Below are positions 21,641 to 33,192 of a stretch of DNA of 64,000 nucleotides, in pieces. The position numbers were made by a program, and so were the translations under genes. Numbering within the stretch: the stretch's first letter is position 1; every line of letters begins with the position of its first letter. Source of the stretch: Siniperca chuatsi (lineage: Eukaryota; Chordata; Actinopteri; Centrarchiformes; Sinipercidae); NCBI RefSeq assembly GCF_020085105.1, contig NC_058045.1, positions 2,449,501 to 2,513,500 on the forward strand. Direction: 5' to 3'. Under the pieces are notes generated by a model. The model saw nothing but the letters and a program-made list of their open reading frames with translations, was not told the DNA's origin and did no database searches.

Positions 21641-24231
21641 AATTAAGACGAATTGCCTTAACAAGGTTATAAAAGAACCGGTGAATACCACAACTGAAAA
21701 ATTAAGCTGCTGTTTTTAGATTTGAAGGCAAAGTTGTAGACTTTATAAAATCATCTAGCAAAATAGTTAATTAGCCATTTTAAAAGGCAAAAGCAAAGGG
21801 AAAAGGGAATGATAAGCTTTGACACAGGAGTACACCAATGTCAGCTTTTGCACAGAAACACCACTCTTAAGAACTTCGACTCGCATTTTGTCAGTCAAAC
21901 CACTGCCTTTTTTAGCTGCTTCATTTTACACTGTTTCCTACATTGACACTCTCTGCTCTAGTGTTGAATGCATTGAAATTGGCTAAACTAATTTTGAACC
22001 AATCACTGGTAGAACCTCCTCTACTGTCCAGTATTATTAACTCTTATCAACTCTTCATCTCTTTAACAGCGCTGTCACCATTTGGCAGGAGAAACACTCT
22101 GTGCTGCACTAGGATTTCATAACAACTATAAGAACTAATACCAGGACATAGTTTTAATTTTCCTGACTGTCTGGAAATCTGATATTTTCACATCACAGAT
22201 GATGAACAACAGCATTAAAACACAAGTCTGGTAATTTGAGGCTATTTGCACAGTTGTGGGAGCCTAAAAAACATTAGACAACCAGCTATACACATTCTAT
22301 AACATTCATTCTATCATGTTACAACTTTGATTTGCAACAATGGTGAAGACTCTCATAAATTAGTCATGGTTCAAAAGTAAATATAGCAGTCCATCAAAAT
22401 AAATCATGGTTTTATCGTAATGTGATGATTGACCCTACCTCTTTGGACACATTCCAGTTTTAGGTTTTTCTTTCATTTACACCTGTTGACAGCATCAATA
22501 CTTGGTTTTGATGCCAACTATTTTATTATAGAAAAGCAATGACTTAAATCATGTGGATATGTGTATGTAATGATGTTGCTGAGCACGGATTCAATGTCTT
22601 TATTACTCAGCAGCTAAGTAAGGCTTTTGGCAAATGGCAGAATTGTTACTTCATAGTATTGATAATGCTCGATGGGGCTCACCCTTTCTGCATTTTTATG
22701 AACTCTTTAGAGTGGAATGTTTGGAGCAATTTACCAGTCTTTGTTCCATGTGGAGCAAAATCTATGGCTTTATGACCCTGCTGACCCTGTCCTACTTTGA
22801 CCATAAACAACATGGACAGAGCAAACTGAATGAAATTGCAAAGTGGGTGCCAAATTTCTGACTGCAGACTAATTTATCGTTAACCAACACAAACCATCTT
22901 CTCCCTGAGATCGCAACAGTTTTTGTTGTTGTGTCATACACAGTCTAATTCCCAACTAAAGATTCCAATTAAATTCCAATTCCAATTAATTACCAATTAA
23001 AGATACCAGCATTGAATTAGAAAAGGGATTTATTTGGTGACAAGAAGTGTTTTTTAACTTTAAGCTCCCTCATCTCAGGGCTAAGGTGCTGTGTTTTTCT
23101 TTCAGCCTTAAGAGCTGCTGCCTTTTCAAGGTACTTATGGTATTCTTCTGCTCTTCCCCTAATGAGGACCAATTTGGCTTAGTATCACACTTTCAGTGTG
23201 CCAAAGTCTTTACAGAAAGTAGATTTGAATGTGGACAAGAGAACTGAGAGAGGCAAAAGTACTGGTGAAAGGGAGCAGTGTAATCTACTTGCCAAAGTCT
23301 ATGACGAACTGGCTAGAGAAGGCATGTAAGACGTGTAACTTCAATTTTCAACACAGTAATATAGAAAGAACAGCTATAACATAAAATATGTAGTGCAATA
23401 AGACTCTTGAACAGGCATACTTTTTAATCAATTAATTGATCATATCTGAAATGCAGTAAAAAACTATTTTCCTCAAGCCCAAATATTATCCCTAATAAAG
23501 TGAACCCTAATTTTAAAAGGTTTACTATATGCTGCTATACACCTGACAGTTAAAAGAAATATTCTATCACGCTTGTTTTGCAGAAAATCCCGGCAAAAAA
23601 GATTGTAAGCTGAAAGGTCACATGTGGGAAGTTTGGTGTTTGGGGTACTCAGATCAGAGGGTGCTTTTAGAAAGCTTTTAGAATTTCAAGACCAGTTCTA
23701 AAAAAAGAAGCAAACATTAAGGTACAGGTAAGGTAAGACACATAATATAATGTCATACTGTATATTCAATGCTGATTCGGGGGGCGGGGGTCGCAATTTA
23801 TCTGTAATGTTATCTGTAATGTAGCCTTAAATGAACCTTACTTCCAAACCAGTGGCCTCAGCAACTGCTGGTATTCATGGAGAGCCAACATCTGTCATTC
23901 CTTCTTTGTTCCTCTGTTATAACTGTTCTCTCTAGTTGTGGAATAATCAAGAAAGCAAATCAGTAATGAAAAATACAATGGTGAAGGGAACTGCAAATTT
24001 TATGGTTATATATATATATATATATACCTTAAGGTTCCATTCCTAAAGCAGACAAATTTTACTTGTAATTCTCTTCATTTTGGCGTCTTACATAATAATC
24101 ACTTATGATAGATTATTTTAAATGCATGAAAATGCATTACATGTTACCTACATCTAACAATGAAACGTTATGATGAATGCATCAGTATGTACTTCACAAC
24201 ACATACAGTGATAATTTATGATACTGCATAC
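21641..24231. other. Unassigned DNA
   Basis: About 2.6 kb of AT-rich sequence without a recognised gene. It includes overlapping open frames at 22551-22861 with no known domain and a TA microsatellite near 24008-24026. Confidence 0.35.
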
Positions 24232-24603
24232 CACAACTGCTTTCATTGTTTTCACCTGTGTCAGTTGGTTCCACCTGTGTCTCGTTGTCTCCCCTACCTG
24301 AGTGTATTTAGTCTGTGTTCTTCCTTTGTTTTGTGTCAGATCGTTGTACTCTGTGCCCTGCGTTTGTTCCCCTGTTCTGTGTTTTTCCAGTGCCTCTGTG
24401 CTCCTTGGATTTTTATGGATTATTCATTGTTTGGATTTATCTGGTTAGAAATATTTCTTGGTTGGATTTTACCTGGACTTCTCAGCCGCTCTTGTTGAGT
24501 TGTGTTGTTTTGCCATTTTAGTAAGTAATAAACTCATCTTGTGTCCTTCAACCTGCCTGACTAGAGTCCTGCATTTGGGTCCTCTTTTGAACTGAACTTG
24601 ACA
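24232..24603 (+). mobile_element. Gypsy-like LTR, 5-prime truncated
   Basis: The sequence aligns in order with the LTR at 11717-12278: the CACCTGTG...CGTTGTCTC block, GTATTTAGTCT, an AATAAA signal at about 24526, and CTGCATTTGGGTCC followed by CTTGACA. A leader start codon follows at 24622. Confidence 0.55.
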
Positions 24604-24621
24604 GTACGATGTGACCATAAA

Positions 24622-25059
24622 ATGGACCCAGCAGACACCATGTCAGACGAACATTTTGAACTAATTAGTGACCTGGAGTGCCTTGGGGATATGTGGCGGT
24701 CGGGGATTACCATAGAGAGGCAATCTGCGCCCTGGCCCATGGGAAATTGTCCTCTCGGCCTTGGCTAAGATACTTTCTCTGTGCCCCCAAGCCTCAGCCC
24801 CAGGCCCTCAGTCCTCCACCAACCAGCCATTAGCCTGCACTCCGGCCTGCTAGCCAGCCAGCTAGCATCCAGCCTGCACCTCAGCCCATTCCTGTCTTGG
24901 AGGCACCTTCTGGAAAACCTGCTCCCTGAACTCTTTTTGCTGCAGCAGTCACACAATCCCCCTGAGCTGCAGCTGCTCCCTGAACTCTCTGTGCTGCGAC
25001 AGCTCCCTGAACTGCAGAATCACAGCAGCCATCTCCTGCTCCGGTTAGGAGCCATCTGA
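24622..25059 (+). pseudogene. Leader/gag-like ORF fragment of a Gypsy-like element
   Basis: It begins MDPADTMSDEHFEL, matching the start of the ORF at 12292. It reaches a TAA near 24766 after a likely frameshift. Downstream sequence in another frame is Ser/Leu/Pro-rich like the other leader. The repeat expansion of the first copy is much reduced here. Confidence 0.5.
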
Positions 25060-25694
25060 TTTTCCTGACAACCATAGAGCTTACCTCTTTGTGCAATTGG
25101 GCCTAAAACATAGAAAATAGAGATACCTAGCATAAGTGCTTCTGTTTTTGCTGCACACATATTTGAGGGATGCTAATCTTTTTATTAAACACATAAACAC
25201 ACTACCTAGTATACACCTTCGTCTGAAAGATATCAGCTGGTGCCTTTTTTGTTTGTTGTACTGATGTACTTTGTTTTTTAATAAACTTTATTTAGTATGT
25301 CACTCTTGGATGTAGGGATGTCAAACGGGTGACACAACCATAACAGACATCTGTTCCATCAGTGTTGCTGTGTACAGAGACGACTCATACATAGAAGTAT
25401 AAGAGTTAAAATACTAAAACTAAATTAACCTGAGTCAGTTCAATTATATGGACATAGACAATTTAGAATACAATAAAGGAGAGTTAGCAGCTAGTGCTGA
25501 TAGTGAGGATGATCTTTGATGACATCACTGCATAAAACAGAGGCCATAATTGTAACTAACTAATACTAACTAATAACTGTACCATAATTGTTTATTTTAA
25601 TGACAAAATAATGTCAAATTTAACTACATCAAAATAATTATTTAAACAGAATTTTAGTACAGTTACCTGTCATGTATTGCGCTTCCTCTGTGAT
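25060..25694. other. Unassigned DNA
   Basis: No gene or repeat family recognised. Confidence 0.35.
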
Positions 25695-25848
25695 CTGGGC
25701 CCATATTTATCAAGCTTCTCAAAGTGCCATTTTAGTCTTATGTGCTGAGAATTGATGAAATTTACTCCTACTTTCAAACTTAAGTATAAATGCAAGTTAT
25801 CAAATTTCTTAAAGATAAGAATCACTCTTACTCTCCCAGTAAGGGCTT

Positions 25849-26796
25849 GTGATGGCACTGTGGAGTCAGAGACATGCACAAATATTTCAGGAGAGGAAGA
25901 ATGTTTTTGAATTGTTTGACAACGCGCAGTTAATCAAACGGTATCATGTAGACAGAGCAGGCATCATCTTTGTCAGCGAGTTGGTGAGGGACGTCATCTC
26001 ACCACTGACATTACGCAGCAATGTGTTTTCAGCTGAATTGAAGGTGGTGATGACGCTTTGTTTCCTTGCCACAGGAAAAATGCAGCAATGCCATGCTGAT
26101 GATTTGGGGCTATCACAACCATCAATAAGCCGAACTATCATGGAAACAATTATGGCACTTTCAGCTCCACACATTGTCACGCGTTTCATCGACTTCCCAA
26201 CAACACTCCGAGTAATCCAACAGAAGCAAACACAATTCATGCAAATAGCCAGCTTCCCAGGAGTAATAGGCGTAATTGATGGCACTCATATAAAGATCAC
26301 TGCTACCAGCGTAAACGAGAATGTTTATGTGAACAGGAAGAGGTACCACAGCATCAACACACAAGTTGTGTTTGATGCAGACTACAACATTTTGGATGTG
26401 GTACCCAAATGGCCTGGGGTTACCCATGATGTGCGGATATTGAATGAAAGTGGCCTCAAGCAGCTTTTTAAAAGGCACTTTGTGCTGCCTAGGTGTCATC
26501 TAATAGGAGATAAAGGATACCATTTACGCCGGTGGCTGCTCATCTCTTTCCATATGCCAGTAACAGAAGCCCAAATCAACAGGTAGGTTATATTTTAAGC
26601 TATTTATACACAATTGTTTTTATAGTTTATTAATAGAACATTCTGTCCTAATATAGGCTACAAATAAGGCTTTAATTTCGTATCCCTTCACAGGGCACAT
26701 CGTATCACAAGAAGTGTGGTGGAGAGAGGAAATGGCCAGTGGAAGCGAAGATTCCACATTCTACACTCCCCTGAAAGAGTGTGCCGCTTTTGCTGA
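25849..26796 (+). pseudogene. Harbinger (HARBI1-like) DDE transposase, C-terminally truncated
   Basis: Exon 1 (25849-26582) and exon 2 (26694-26796) join in phase across a GTAGGT...CACAG intron, giving about 278 residues. The N-terminal helical region contains CFLATGKMQQ and LGLSQPSISR. The DDE_Tnp_4 nuclease region has GVIDGTHIKI (Asp144), THDVRILNES (Asp194), GDKGY (Asp221) and, after the splice, TRSVVERGNGQ (Glu255), so the catalytic acidic residues are present. The product then ends at VCRFC and a TGA, where HARBI1 proteins of about 350 residues continue with a conserved ACAVLHNI-type block. The enzyme would cut Harbinger ends with the Myb partner. Exon 1 is unbroken, so decay is recent or the truncation was the inactivating event. 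Confidence 0.85.
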
Positions 26797-26879
26797 GAAT
26801 GTTGTACCATTTCTTCTCGCAGTCAGATGGTGACCATGTGCATGAGATGGAGATGTCCCCTTTTTCTGGTCAGTGCTGG

Positions 26880-26981
26880 TTAATGTTGGGCTGAACTTGC
26901 CTTGCCTTTCTTCTGTTGGACAAATTCAGCAAGCAGCAGTGCTTCTTCTTCCCTCCAGTTTGGTTTTCTTTTAGAATCCAT
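26880..26981 (-). pseudogene. Start of Harbinger Myb/SANT-like ORF
   Basis: The minus strand encodes 33 codons starting MDSKRKPNWREEEALLLAEF, the typical opening of the Myb-like trihelix protein that accompanies Harbinger transposases and binds the terminal repeats. A TAA follows at 26880-26882, where internal deletion joins it to the transposase side. Confidence 0.65.
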
Positions 26982-27483
26982 GTTGGCTATGATTACATCA
27001 TAAAATCTAAGCTATACATAGGCAGGTCAGTTAACAGCACACCGGTTTAAAATTTGTAATTAAGAAATGGTGGAAAACGTGTTGGAAACTTTTTTTTATC
27101 TTTCACATTTCCAATGTGTATGTCATAATGTATTCTCTTGAAAATTCTTTATTGTCAAATGTGTGTTGAATGTAAACTCCTCTTAGGAATTTCACCATTC
27201 AATATGAATTCATCTGAGAATATTCTTAAATAAGGAACTCTATTCAGTGATTGGTCCTTGCCTATGTTGTCATCCAAAATCCTGTTTGCAGCACAGCAAA
27301 GTGTTGTGAATCAGCTCTAAGACTGACACTTAAGATTTAGTCCTACACTTCACTTAATAAATTAGGACGCTTGATAACTAACTTTTAAGCGCAGCTTTGA
27401 GCCAAGAATTTTTTTACTCTTAAGTAAATTCTTAGCAGTGTTCTTATGAGTAATTCTGAGAAGCTTGATAAATACGGGCCCTG

Positions 27484-28054
27484 GATTCATTTTGAGCCTC
27501 CCTGCAGTGATCCAGCTTACCAATAGATGATAACGGACTACTAAACCAATTAGGAGTAGGGCTATCCTACTTCAAATCTATGCTCCCGATGACAATAAAT
27601 AACGGCCGATTAATCGGCTGATAACATTTGATATGAGTGCAGTTTGAGCCACAGTAATAAATTATGTGACAGAAACATTGTAACAATAAGCTCAGACTTA
27701 ACTCCCACTTTCCTTCATAGTGATGCATAAGGTTGTTGGTGTCAGATTTCATCAGCATTGTTCAAACTAAAATAGTGCAAAACCAAACAGTGATAGTTCC
27801 AAACAGTGCTTTAGTAACCCGACTTGGCAGATATACAGCAGTTAAACAAATGATCCATTCATGCTACTATGGTTAGGCAGTGACCACCATTGTGTCCATG
27901 AAAACAATAGATGGATAACATGTAATTTGAATATGTTCTAACCATGTGAAATCATTATGAAATTAATCAGTATGAAAGCCAAGATCATAGTGTTGAATTC
28001 CACTGCCAAACCTCTGAAACAGCAGCCAGGAAAGGGCATCACAAGACCACTTGT
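27484..28054. other. Unassigned DNA
   Basis: No recognised gene or repeat. Confidence 0.35.
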
Positions 28055-28473
28055 CATTATTATTATTCCTATGATTAGCATTCCTATTATTATTACTTTA
28101 TTAATACTAATATTAATGACTATTACTGTCATTATTTCAGTGACTATCATTCCTATTATTATTACTTTATTAATACTAATATCTAATAAATTCTAGGTGG
28201 AATTTGCATTGTGCTTCCCTCAAACCCTCCTCAACCCACCACGCCTGCGGTAGATGGCCACCCATCTGGTTCTGGTTCTGCCCAAGGTTTCTGCCTCTAA
28301 AGGGAAGTTTTTCCTTGCCTCTGTCACCAAGTGCTTGCTCATGGTGGTATTTGTTGGGACTCTGTAAATAATATTATAAATAGTACGGTCTAGACCTGCT
28401 CTAAAGGAAAAGTGCAATGAGATAACTTATGTTATGAATTGGCACTATATAAATAAAACTGAATTGAATTGAA
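28055..28473 (+). mobile_element. L2 3-prime untranslated tail
   Basis: It carries CTAGGTGGAATTTGCATTGT, the CAAGTGCTTGCTCATGGTGG phrase and the terminal ACTATATAAATAAAACTG with AATTG repeats. All are shared in order with the other L2 tails in the window. Confidence 0.8.
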
Positions 28474-29175
28474 CTTGCTGGGAAATCTGTCCTGACAATA
28501 CAGACCAGGAGCAATCTGTTAATTGAAATGGGAACAGAAGAGATGAGGTGACACAATGACACCTTCATGAGCTGACTTCCTATCTGTCACTCACTTATGG
28601 CTCTTTAGCGGACCCCAGAAGGAGGGGGGAGGGGAGGAGAGACACGGGGTGACTGACATTGTTGTGCAGTTAATCATTTCTTCATTTTGGGCGAATTAAG
28701 GCTCAATTAGTTAAGTGACAAAATATTCACCGTCAAATTTGGGGGCTCTAGTTACCACTTACAATTGCATTAACACAGCATTATAATTTAAGTTGATGAG
28801 CAGAAGTCAAATGTCCCATTCCTTTTCACATAGACAGTGTTAGGTGACTGACAGTTGTAGCACTTCAAGGCTTGAATGGAAAAGCCTGTCTAGATAAAAA
28901 CTGAAGGAAAGAGGTCAACTACCACTTCCAAGGAGCATTTTGATAAGAAACATCCAATCACTGAGCTTTAAATTCTGCACTGGTAACAGCGGGCAAAAAG
29001 CTAAAGATTACACTTTTTTAGAAAACTGTACGCAATGTGTATCTTAAATCAGTTAACTTTTGAATTCTGGGTCAGTTTTGGATGAATTCAATAACAGTGG
29101 TGCTAAGTTTTGTTCACATGATAACCTTTTGAAATTGCTACAGCTCTGAATCGTGCCTCTGTCTGAAGGATTACA
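28474..29175. other. Unassigned DNA
   Basis: No recognised gene or repeat. A short purine tract lies at about 28619-28645. Confidence 0.35.
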
Positions 29176-29397
29176 TTCTCCAGAGCTGCAGAGACTGGAT
29201 CTGTGGTTGTGAGCCACCTGCTGCCCCTGTATTCCTGCTTGACAACTGCTACTACAGTTGTTGTTATTGGCTCTGTTACTAATACTGACATTATTTTTCC
29301 TATAGCTGTCATTCATATTATTACTAATGTATTAATATTAACACTACAATTACTATTCTACTATTTAAAAATAAAAATTCTAGGTGGTATTTGCATT
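29176..29397 (+). mobile_element. L2 3-prime untranslated fragment
   Basis: It matches the L2 segment at 54500-54720, including CTGCAGAGACTGGATCTGTG, GACAACTGCTACTACAGTTG and CTAGGTGGTATTTGCATT. Confidence 0.75.
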
Positions 29398-29649
29398 TTT
29401 GCATTGTTCTTAGTATTTAGAGCCATCTGCTATGTAAAACCAAACTGCTGGTAAAAACACATGGTTTCTCAAACAAGAAGATGAAATACTGTAATTCAAA
29501 CTGATGGCCATAAACATCTTTATCTTTAAAAAGAAACTTTGAAATAGGTACATGTCCTCCAAATTAAATGACAAAATATGTAGTTGGCCCATGCTCGCTC
29601 TGACAAAAAAAAGTCCAAAAAATTTCATGATGTGAAAACACTGTGGTTA

Positions 29650-29845
29650 ACGTTTGGTTAGGTTTACGGACAAGATTGACTTGCAGAGGTTTAGGGAAAG
29701 ATCATGCTTTTTGTTAAAATTACTACTTCGTGGTCATGGTTACAGTAATAACCATGTAGGTTAAGGTTAGGGGATGATCATGGTCATGGTTAAAAGAAAC
29801 CAATGTTGACTGTTGGTAGGAAACGGGAACGTTTCCCGTGTTACT
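29650..29845 (+). repeat. Dispersed repeat of unknown class
   Basis: GGTTAGGTTTA, GGGAAAGATCATG, GTTAAAATTACTACTTC and a following CAATGTTGACTGTTGG phrase occur here. They recur in inverse orientation at about 45835-46000. The class is unknown to me. Confidence 0.5.
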
Positions 29846-30229
29846 GTCCAAAATTTTGTTGACCCATCCATCCACTCCGACCTCTTCCTTTCCTGAACCA
29901 CTGGCTTCTCCCACTTTGCAACTGTATAGGGTCAAACAAATATAGTTTATCTTCAAACGCAGCAAATTAGCTGATGCTGATTTTAAAGACTCCAGAAGGA
30001 CTTTCAGGCAATCATGTTTTTCTACAAAAACTGAAGCCAGGCCAACAAAGAAGCGAAGAAAGATGGGAGCAAGAAAGAAAGTGAACATAAATTGCTAGCA
30101 AGGTTTTAAAATAGATTAAATGTAGATGAAACCTAGCTAATTAATGTTCTAATAGTTACAATAGTTTGCTGATAAATGGCCTCAGTACGAAAAACAGCCA
30201 CAGATAATCAATCAGCAGCAGATCTGTCA

Positions 30230-31960
30230 CCGTCTGCTCTTTTTACTGAGTTTTTGTTATGGACAGATAGGCAGGAGACACCGATATGGAGACCAGCCGA
30301 CGGTTCAATGGCGTGCTGTGAACCAGCAGATGGATCCGCGGCGTGCTGCAGTTCAGCATACGGTTCTGCAGTGTGCTGCGGTCCAGCAGACGGTTCTGCA
30401 GCCTGCTGCAGTTCAGCATACGATTCCGCAGTGTGCTGCGGTCCAGCAGACGGTTCTGCAGCCTGCTGCAGTTCAGCATACGGTTCAGAGGCGTGCTGCG
30501 GTCCAACCGGGGTAGGAGGTGGCTGTGATCGAGCGGCGACTAGAGATGGCTGCGACCTAGCAGGTAGTGATGGCTTCGGCGATCCAGCAGGGAGTCTGGG
30601 AACCGGGAGCTGCTGCGACCCAGCAGGGAGTGATGGCTGCTGCGATCCAGCAGGGAGTGATGGCTGCTGTGATCCAGCATGGAGTCCAGGAACCGGGAGT
30701 TGCTGCGACCCAGCAGGGAGTGATGGCTGCTAAGATCCAGCAGGGAGTGATGCCGCAGGGACTGATGCCGCAGGGAGTGATGCCATGGCGCAGGGACTGG
30801 AGGCGGCAGCATAACTGACGAGCAGCTGGGCGGTGGTGCAGGCGAGCAGCTGGGCTGACAGGGAGTCCAGGTACTGGGAGATGCTGCGATCTGGCAGGGA
30901 GTCCAGGAACAGGGAGCTGCTGCAATCCAGCAGGGAGTCCTGGGACAGGGAGCTGCTGCGAACCAGCAGGGAGTCCGGGAATAGGGAGCTGCTGCGATCC
31001 AGCAGGGAGTGATGGCTGCTGTAATCCAGGAGGGACTGCTGCGATCCAGCAGGGAGTGATGGCTGCTGCGTTCCAGCAGGGTGTGATGATCACCGCGGCG
31101 CAGGGACTGGAGGCAACAGCGGAACTGGTGAGCAGCTGGGTGGCATAGCAGGCGACCAGCTGGGCGCCGGTGCAGGTGAGCAGCTGGGCTGAGAGCTACT
31201 GCAGTCCGGCAGGGAGTCTGGGAACTTAGAGCTGCTGCGATCCGGCAGGGAGTCCAGGAACTGAGAGCTGCTGCGATCTGGCAGGGAGTCTGGGACAGGG
31301 AGCTGCTGCGACCCAGCAGGAAGTGATGGCTGCTACAATCTAGCAGGGAGTGATGATCGCCACAGCGCAGGGATAGGAGGCCGCTGCTGCGCAGGGACAG
31401 TTCAGCATATGGTTCAGAGGCGTGCTGCGGTCCAACCAGGGAGGCGGCTGTGATCCAGCGGTGACTAGAGATGGCTGCGATCCAGCAGGGAGTGATGGCT
31501 TCTGCAATCCAGCAGGGAATCTGGGAACCGGGAGCTGCTGCGACCCAGCAGGGAGTGATGGCTGCTGCGATCCAGCAGGGAGTGATGGCTGCTGTGATCC
31601 AGCATGGAGTCCGGAAACCGGGAGCTGCTGCGACCCAGCAGGGAGTGATGGCTGCTGCGATCCAACATGGAGTGATGATCGCCGTGGCGCAGGGACTGGA
31701 GGCGGCAGCGGAACTGCCGATCAGCTGGGTGCCGTAGCAGGCGAGCAGCTGGGCGGCGGAGCAGGCGAGCAGCTGGGCGGCGGTGCAGGTGTGCAGCTGG
31801 GCTGAGAGCTACTGCAGTCCGGCAGGGAGTCCGGGGAACTGAGAGCTGCTGCGATCTGGCAGGGAGTCCTGAGACAGGGAGCTGCTGCGAACCAGCAGGG
31901 AGTCTGGGAATAGGGAGCTGCTGCGATTCAGCAGGGAGTGATGGTGGAGCCTGGTGTATC
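30230..31960 (-). repeat. GC-rich coding minisatellite, inverted leader of a Gypsy-like element
   Basis: Three 60-bp units occupy 30301-30480. From about 30580 to 31950 there are 36-bp and 27-bp units built on CCAGCAGGGAGTGATGGCTG and TGCTGCGA. On the minus strand they encode TPCWIAAA, the same peptide unit as the leader ORF at 12292-13173, so I read this as the same leader in reverse orientation. No LTR is visible next to it. Long ORFs on both strands (CCDPAGS-type and HHSLLDRS-type) are products of the in-phase repeat. Confidence 0.65.
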
Positions 31961-32706
31961 CGTGACAGTTTTGTTGTATTGTAGAATTTTAAGATGCTTG
32001 TAATATACAATATTAAGGCTAATTTCCGATTGAAGATGAAAATACACATGCATCAATGGATGTATTACAGAAAGAGGGGGAGAGGGCCCACTCAGACTGC
32101 ATATGTATAGTATTTGGAAATGAATGGGGTAAATGGAGGTATAACATTAAAAAATCTAAAACAATACAGCATGGCCCCAGGGCACACAACTAGTCAAACT
32201 TGTATGTAGTGTGTGTGCTCACTAGCACTCTCAGACATAGAGCAGCTGTTCATTAGAAATGTGTGAGCTGAAGAAACAACACAGACGATATTAACAGCAA
32301 TCTCTGGCTCATTAAAGACAGAAAAGAACAACCAGGCAGAGATGATACACACACACTCACACACACACAGGCCCATCTACCTGTGATCATAACGCTATTG
32401 TTAATTACAAAAGACAATACAAACATGATAAACAAGCAGAATAATACAAGCAGCTACAACATGTCAGTCAGACAGAATCACTGACCCACATATCAGATTC
32501 CTCCTCTGTAGGCCATCTGACTCCATACAGACAGACTGAAGGACACACACAGACACACATACAGAAAATGGAGAACATCTGTTCATCAGAAAGGTGTTAA
32601 CTAAAATAATAATCATCAACAATGAAAAAATAACAACTACATTAAGAGCTCTCTCATTAAACAAATCCACTGCTGTTGTTCTTGTGTCTAATAGACAAAC
32701 CATACA
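31961..32706. other. Unassigned DNA
   Basis: No recognised gene. There is a short CA-rich tract near 32346-32369. Confidence 0.35.
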
Positions 32707-32714
32707 CTAACCAC

Positions 32715-33184
32715 CATTGTTGGGCAAGTTACTTTCAAAAAGGAATATATTATTATTATTATATACATACAGTATTACTAGTTACTTTTAATTGTAAGTA
32801 ATAATTACTTTTCAGTATTACTGTCTGTGTAGAGTTATGCGTTTCACTAGTTTTGCATTACTTTCACCAAAATAGCAGCAGAAGTACGACTAGGCATTAC
32901 AAAATGGAAGAGGGTAATGTTGTGTCATAGCGGTGTCCCGCAAATGCCCCTAATGCCCCTTATGTTGGTAATTGTCATTTTTGTGCTGGATTATATTTTG
33001 ATTAACCGTTAGTGAGGTGGCTGTTACATTTCTTGAGACCAGCTGTATTGTATTGATATTGGACCCCCCTTCAGAAATTAAATTGTGTCTATTTTAACAA
33101 TATTACCAAATTCCCATCATTAACTTGTTCTAGTATTTGCTGCTGAAAGTAATATATTACTGTAACATGTTACTCCCAACACTG
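32715..33184. mobile_element. hAT-type MITE with 8-bp target duplication
   Basis: The left end is CATTGTTGGGCAAGTTAC. The right end, reverse-complemented, is CAGTGTTGGGAGTAACATG. CTAACCAC occurs directly outside both ends (32707-32714 and 33185-33192), an exact 8-bp duplication as expected for hAT insertion. The 470-bp interior has no transposase, so it depends on an autonomous partner. Confidence 0.88.
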
Positions 33185-33192
33185 CTAACCAC

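Larger units (their letters stand above)
25698..27480 (+). mobile_element. PIF/Harbinger transposon with TIRs and CTG target duplication
   Basis: The left end reads GGCCCATATTTATCAAGC and continues TTCTCA. The right end, reverse-complemented, reads GGCCCGTATTTATCAAGC and continues TTCTCA. CTG lies directly outside both ends (25695-25697 and 27481-27483), fitting the CWG target preference of fish Harbinger elements. Inside are a transposase on the + strand and the start of a Myb/SANT-like gene on the minus strand, the usual two-gene Harbinger layout. At 1783 bp it is internally deleted: the transposase C-terminus and most of the Myb gene are gone. Confidence 0.88.

Noticed and set aside
22551..22861. 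Overlapping + ORFs at 22.6-22.9 kb as a gene
   Set aside because: No recognisable domain, no supporting splice pattern, and composition similar to surrounding noncoding DNA.
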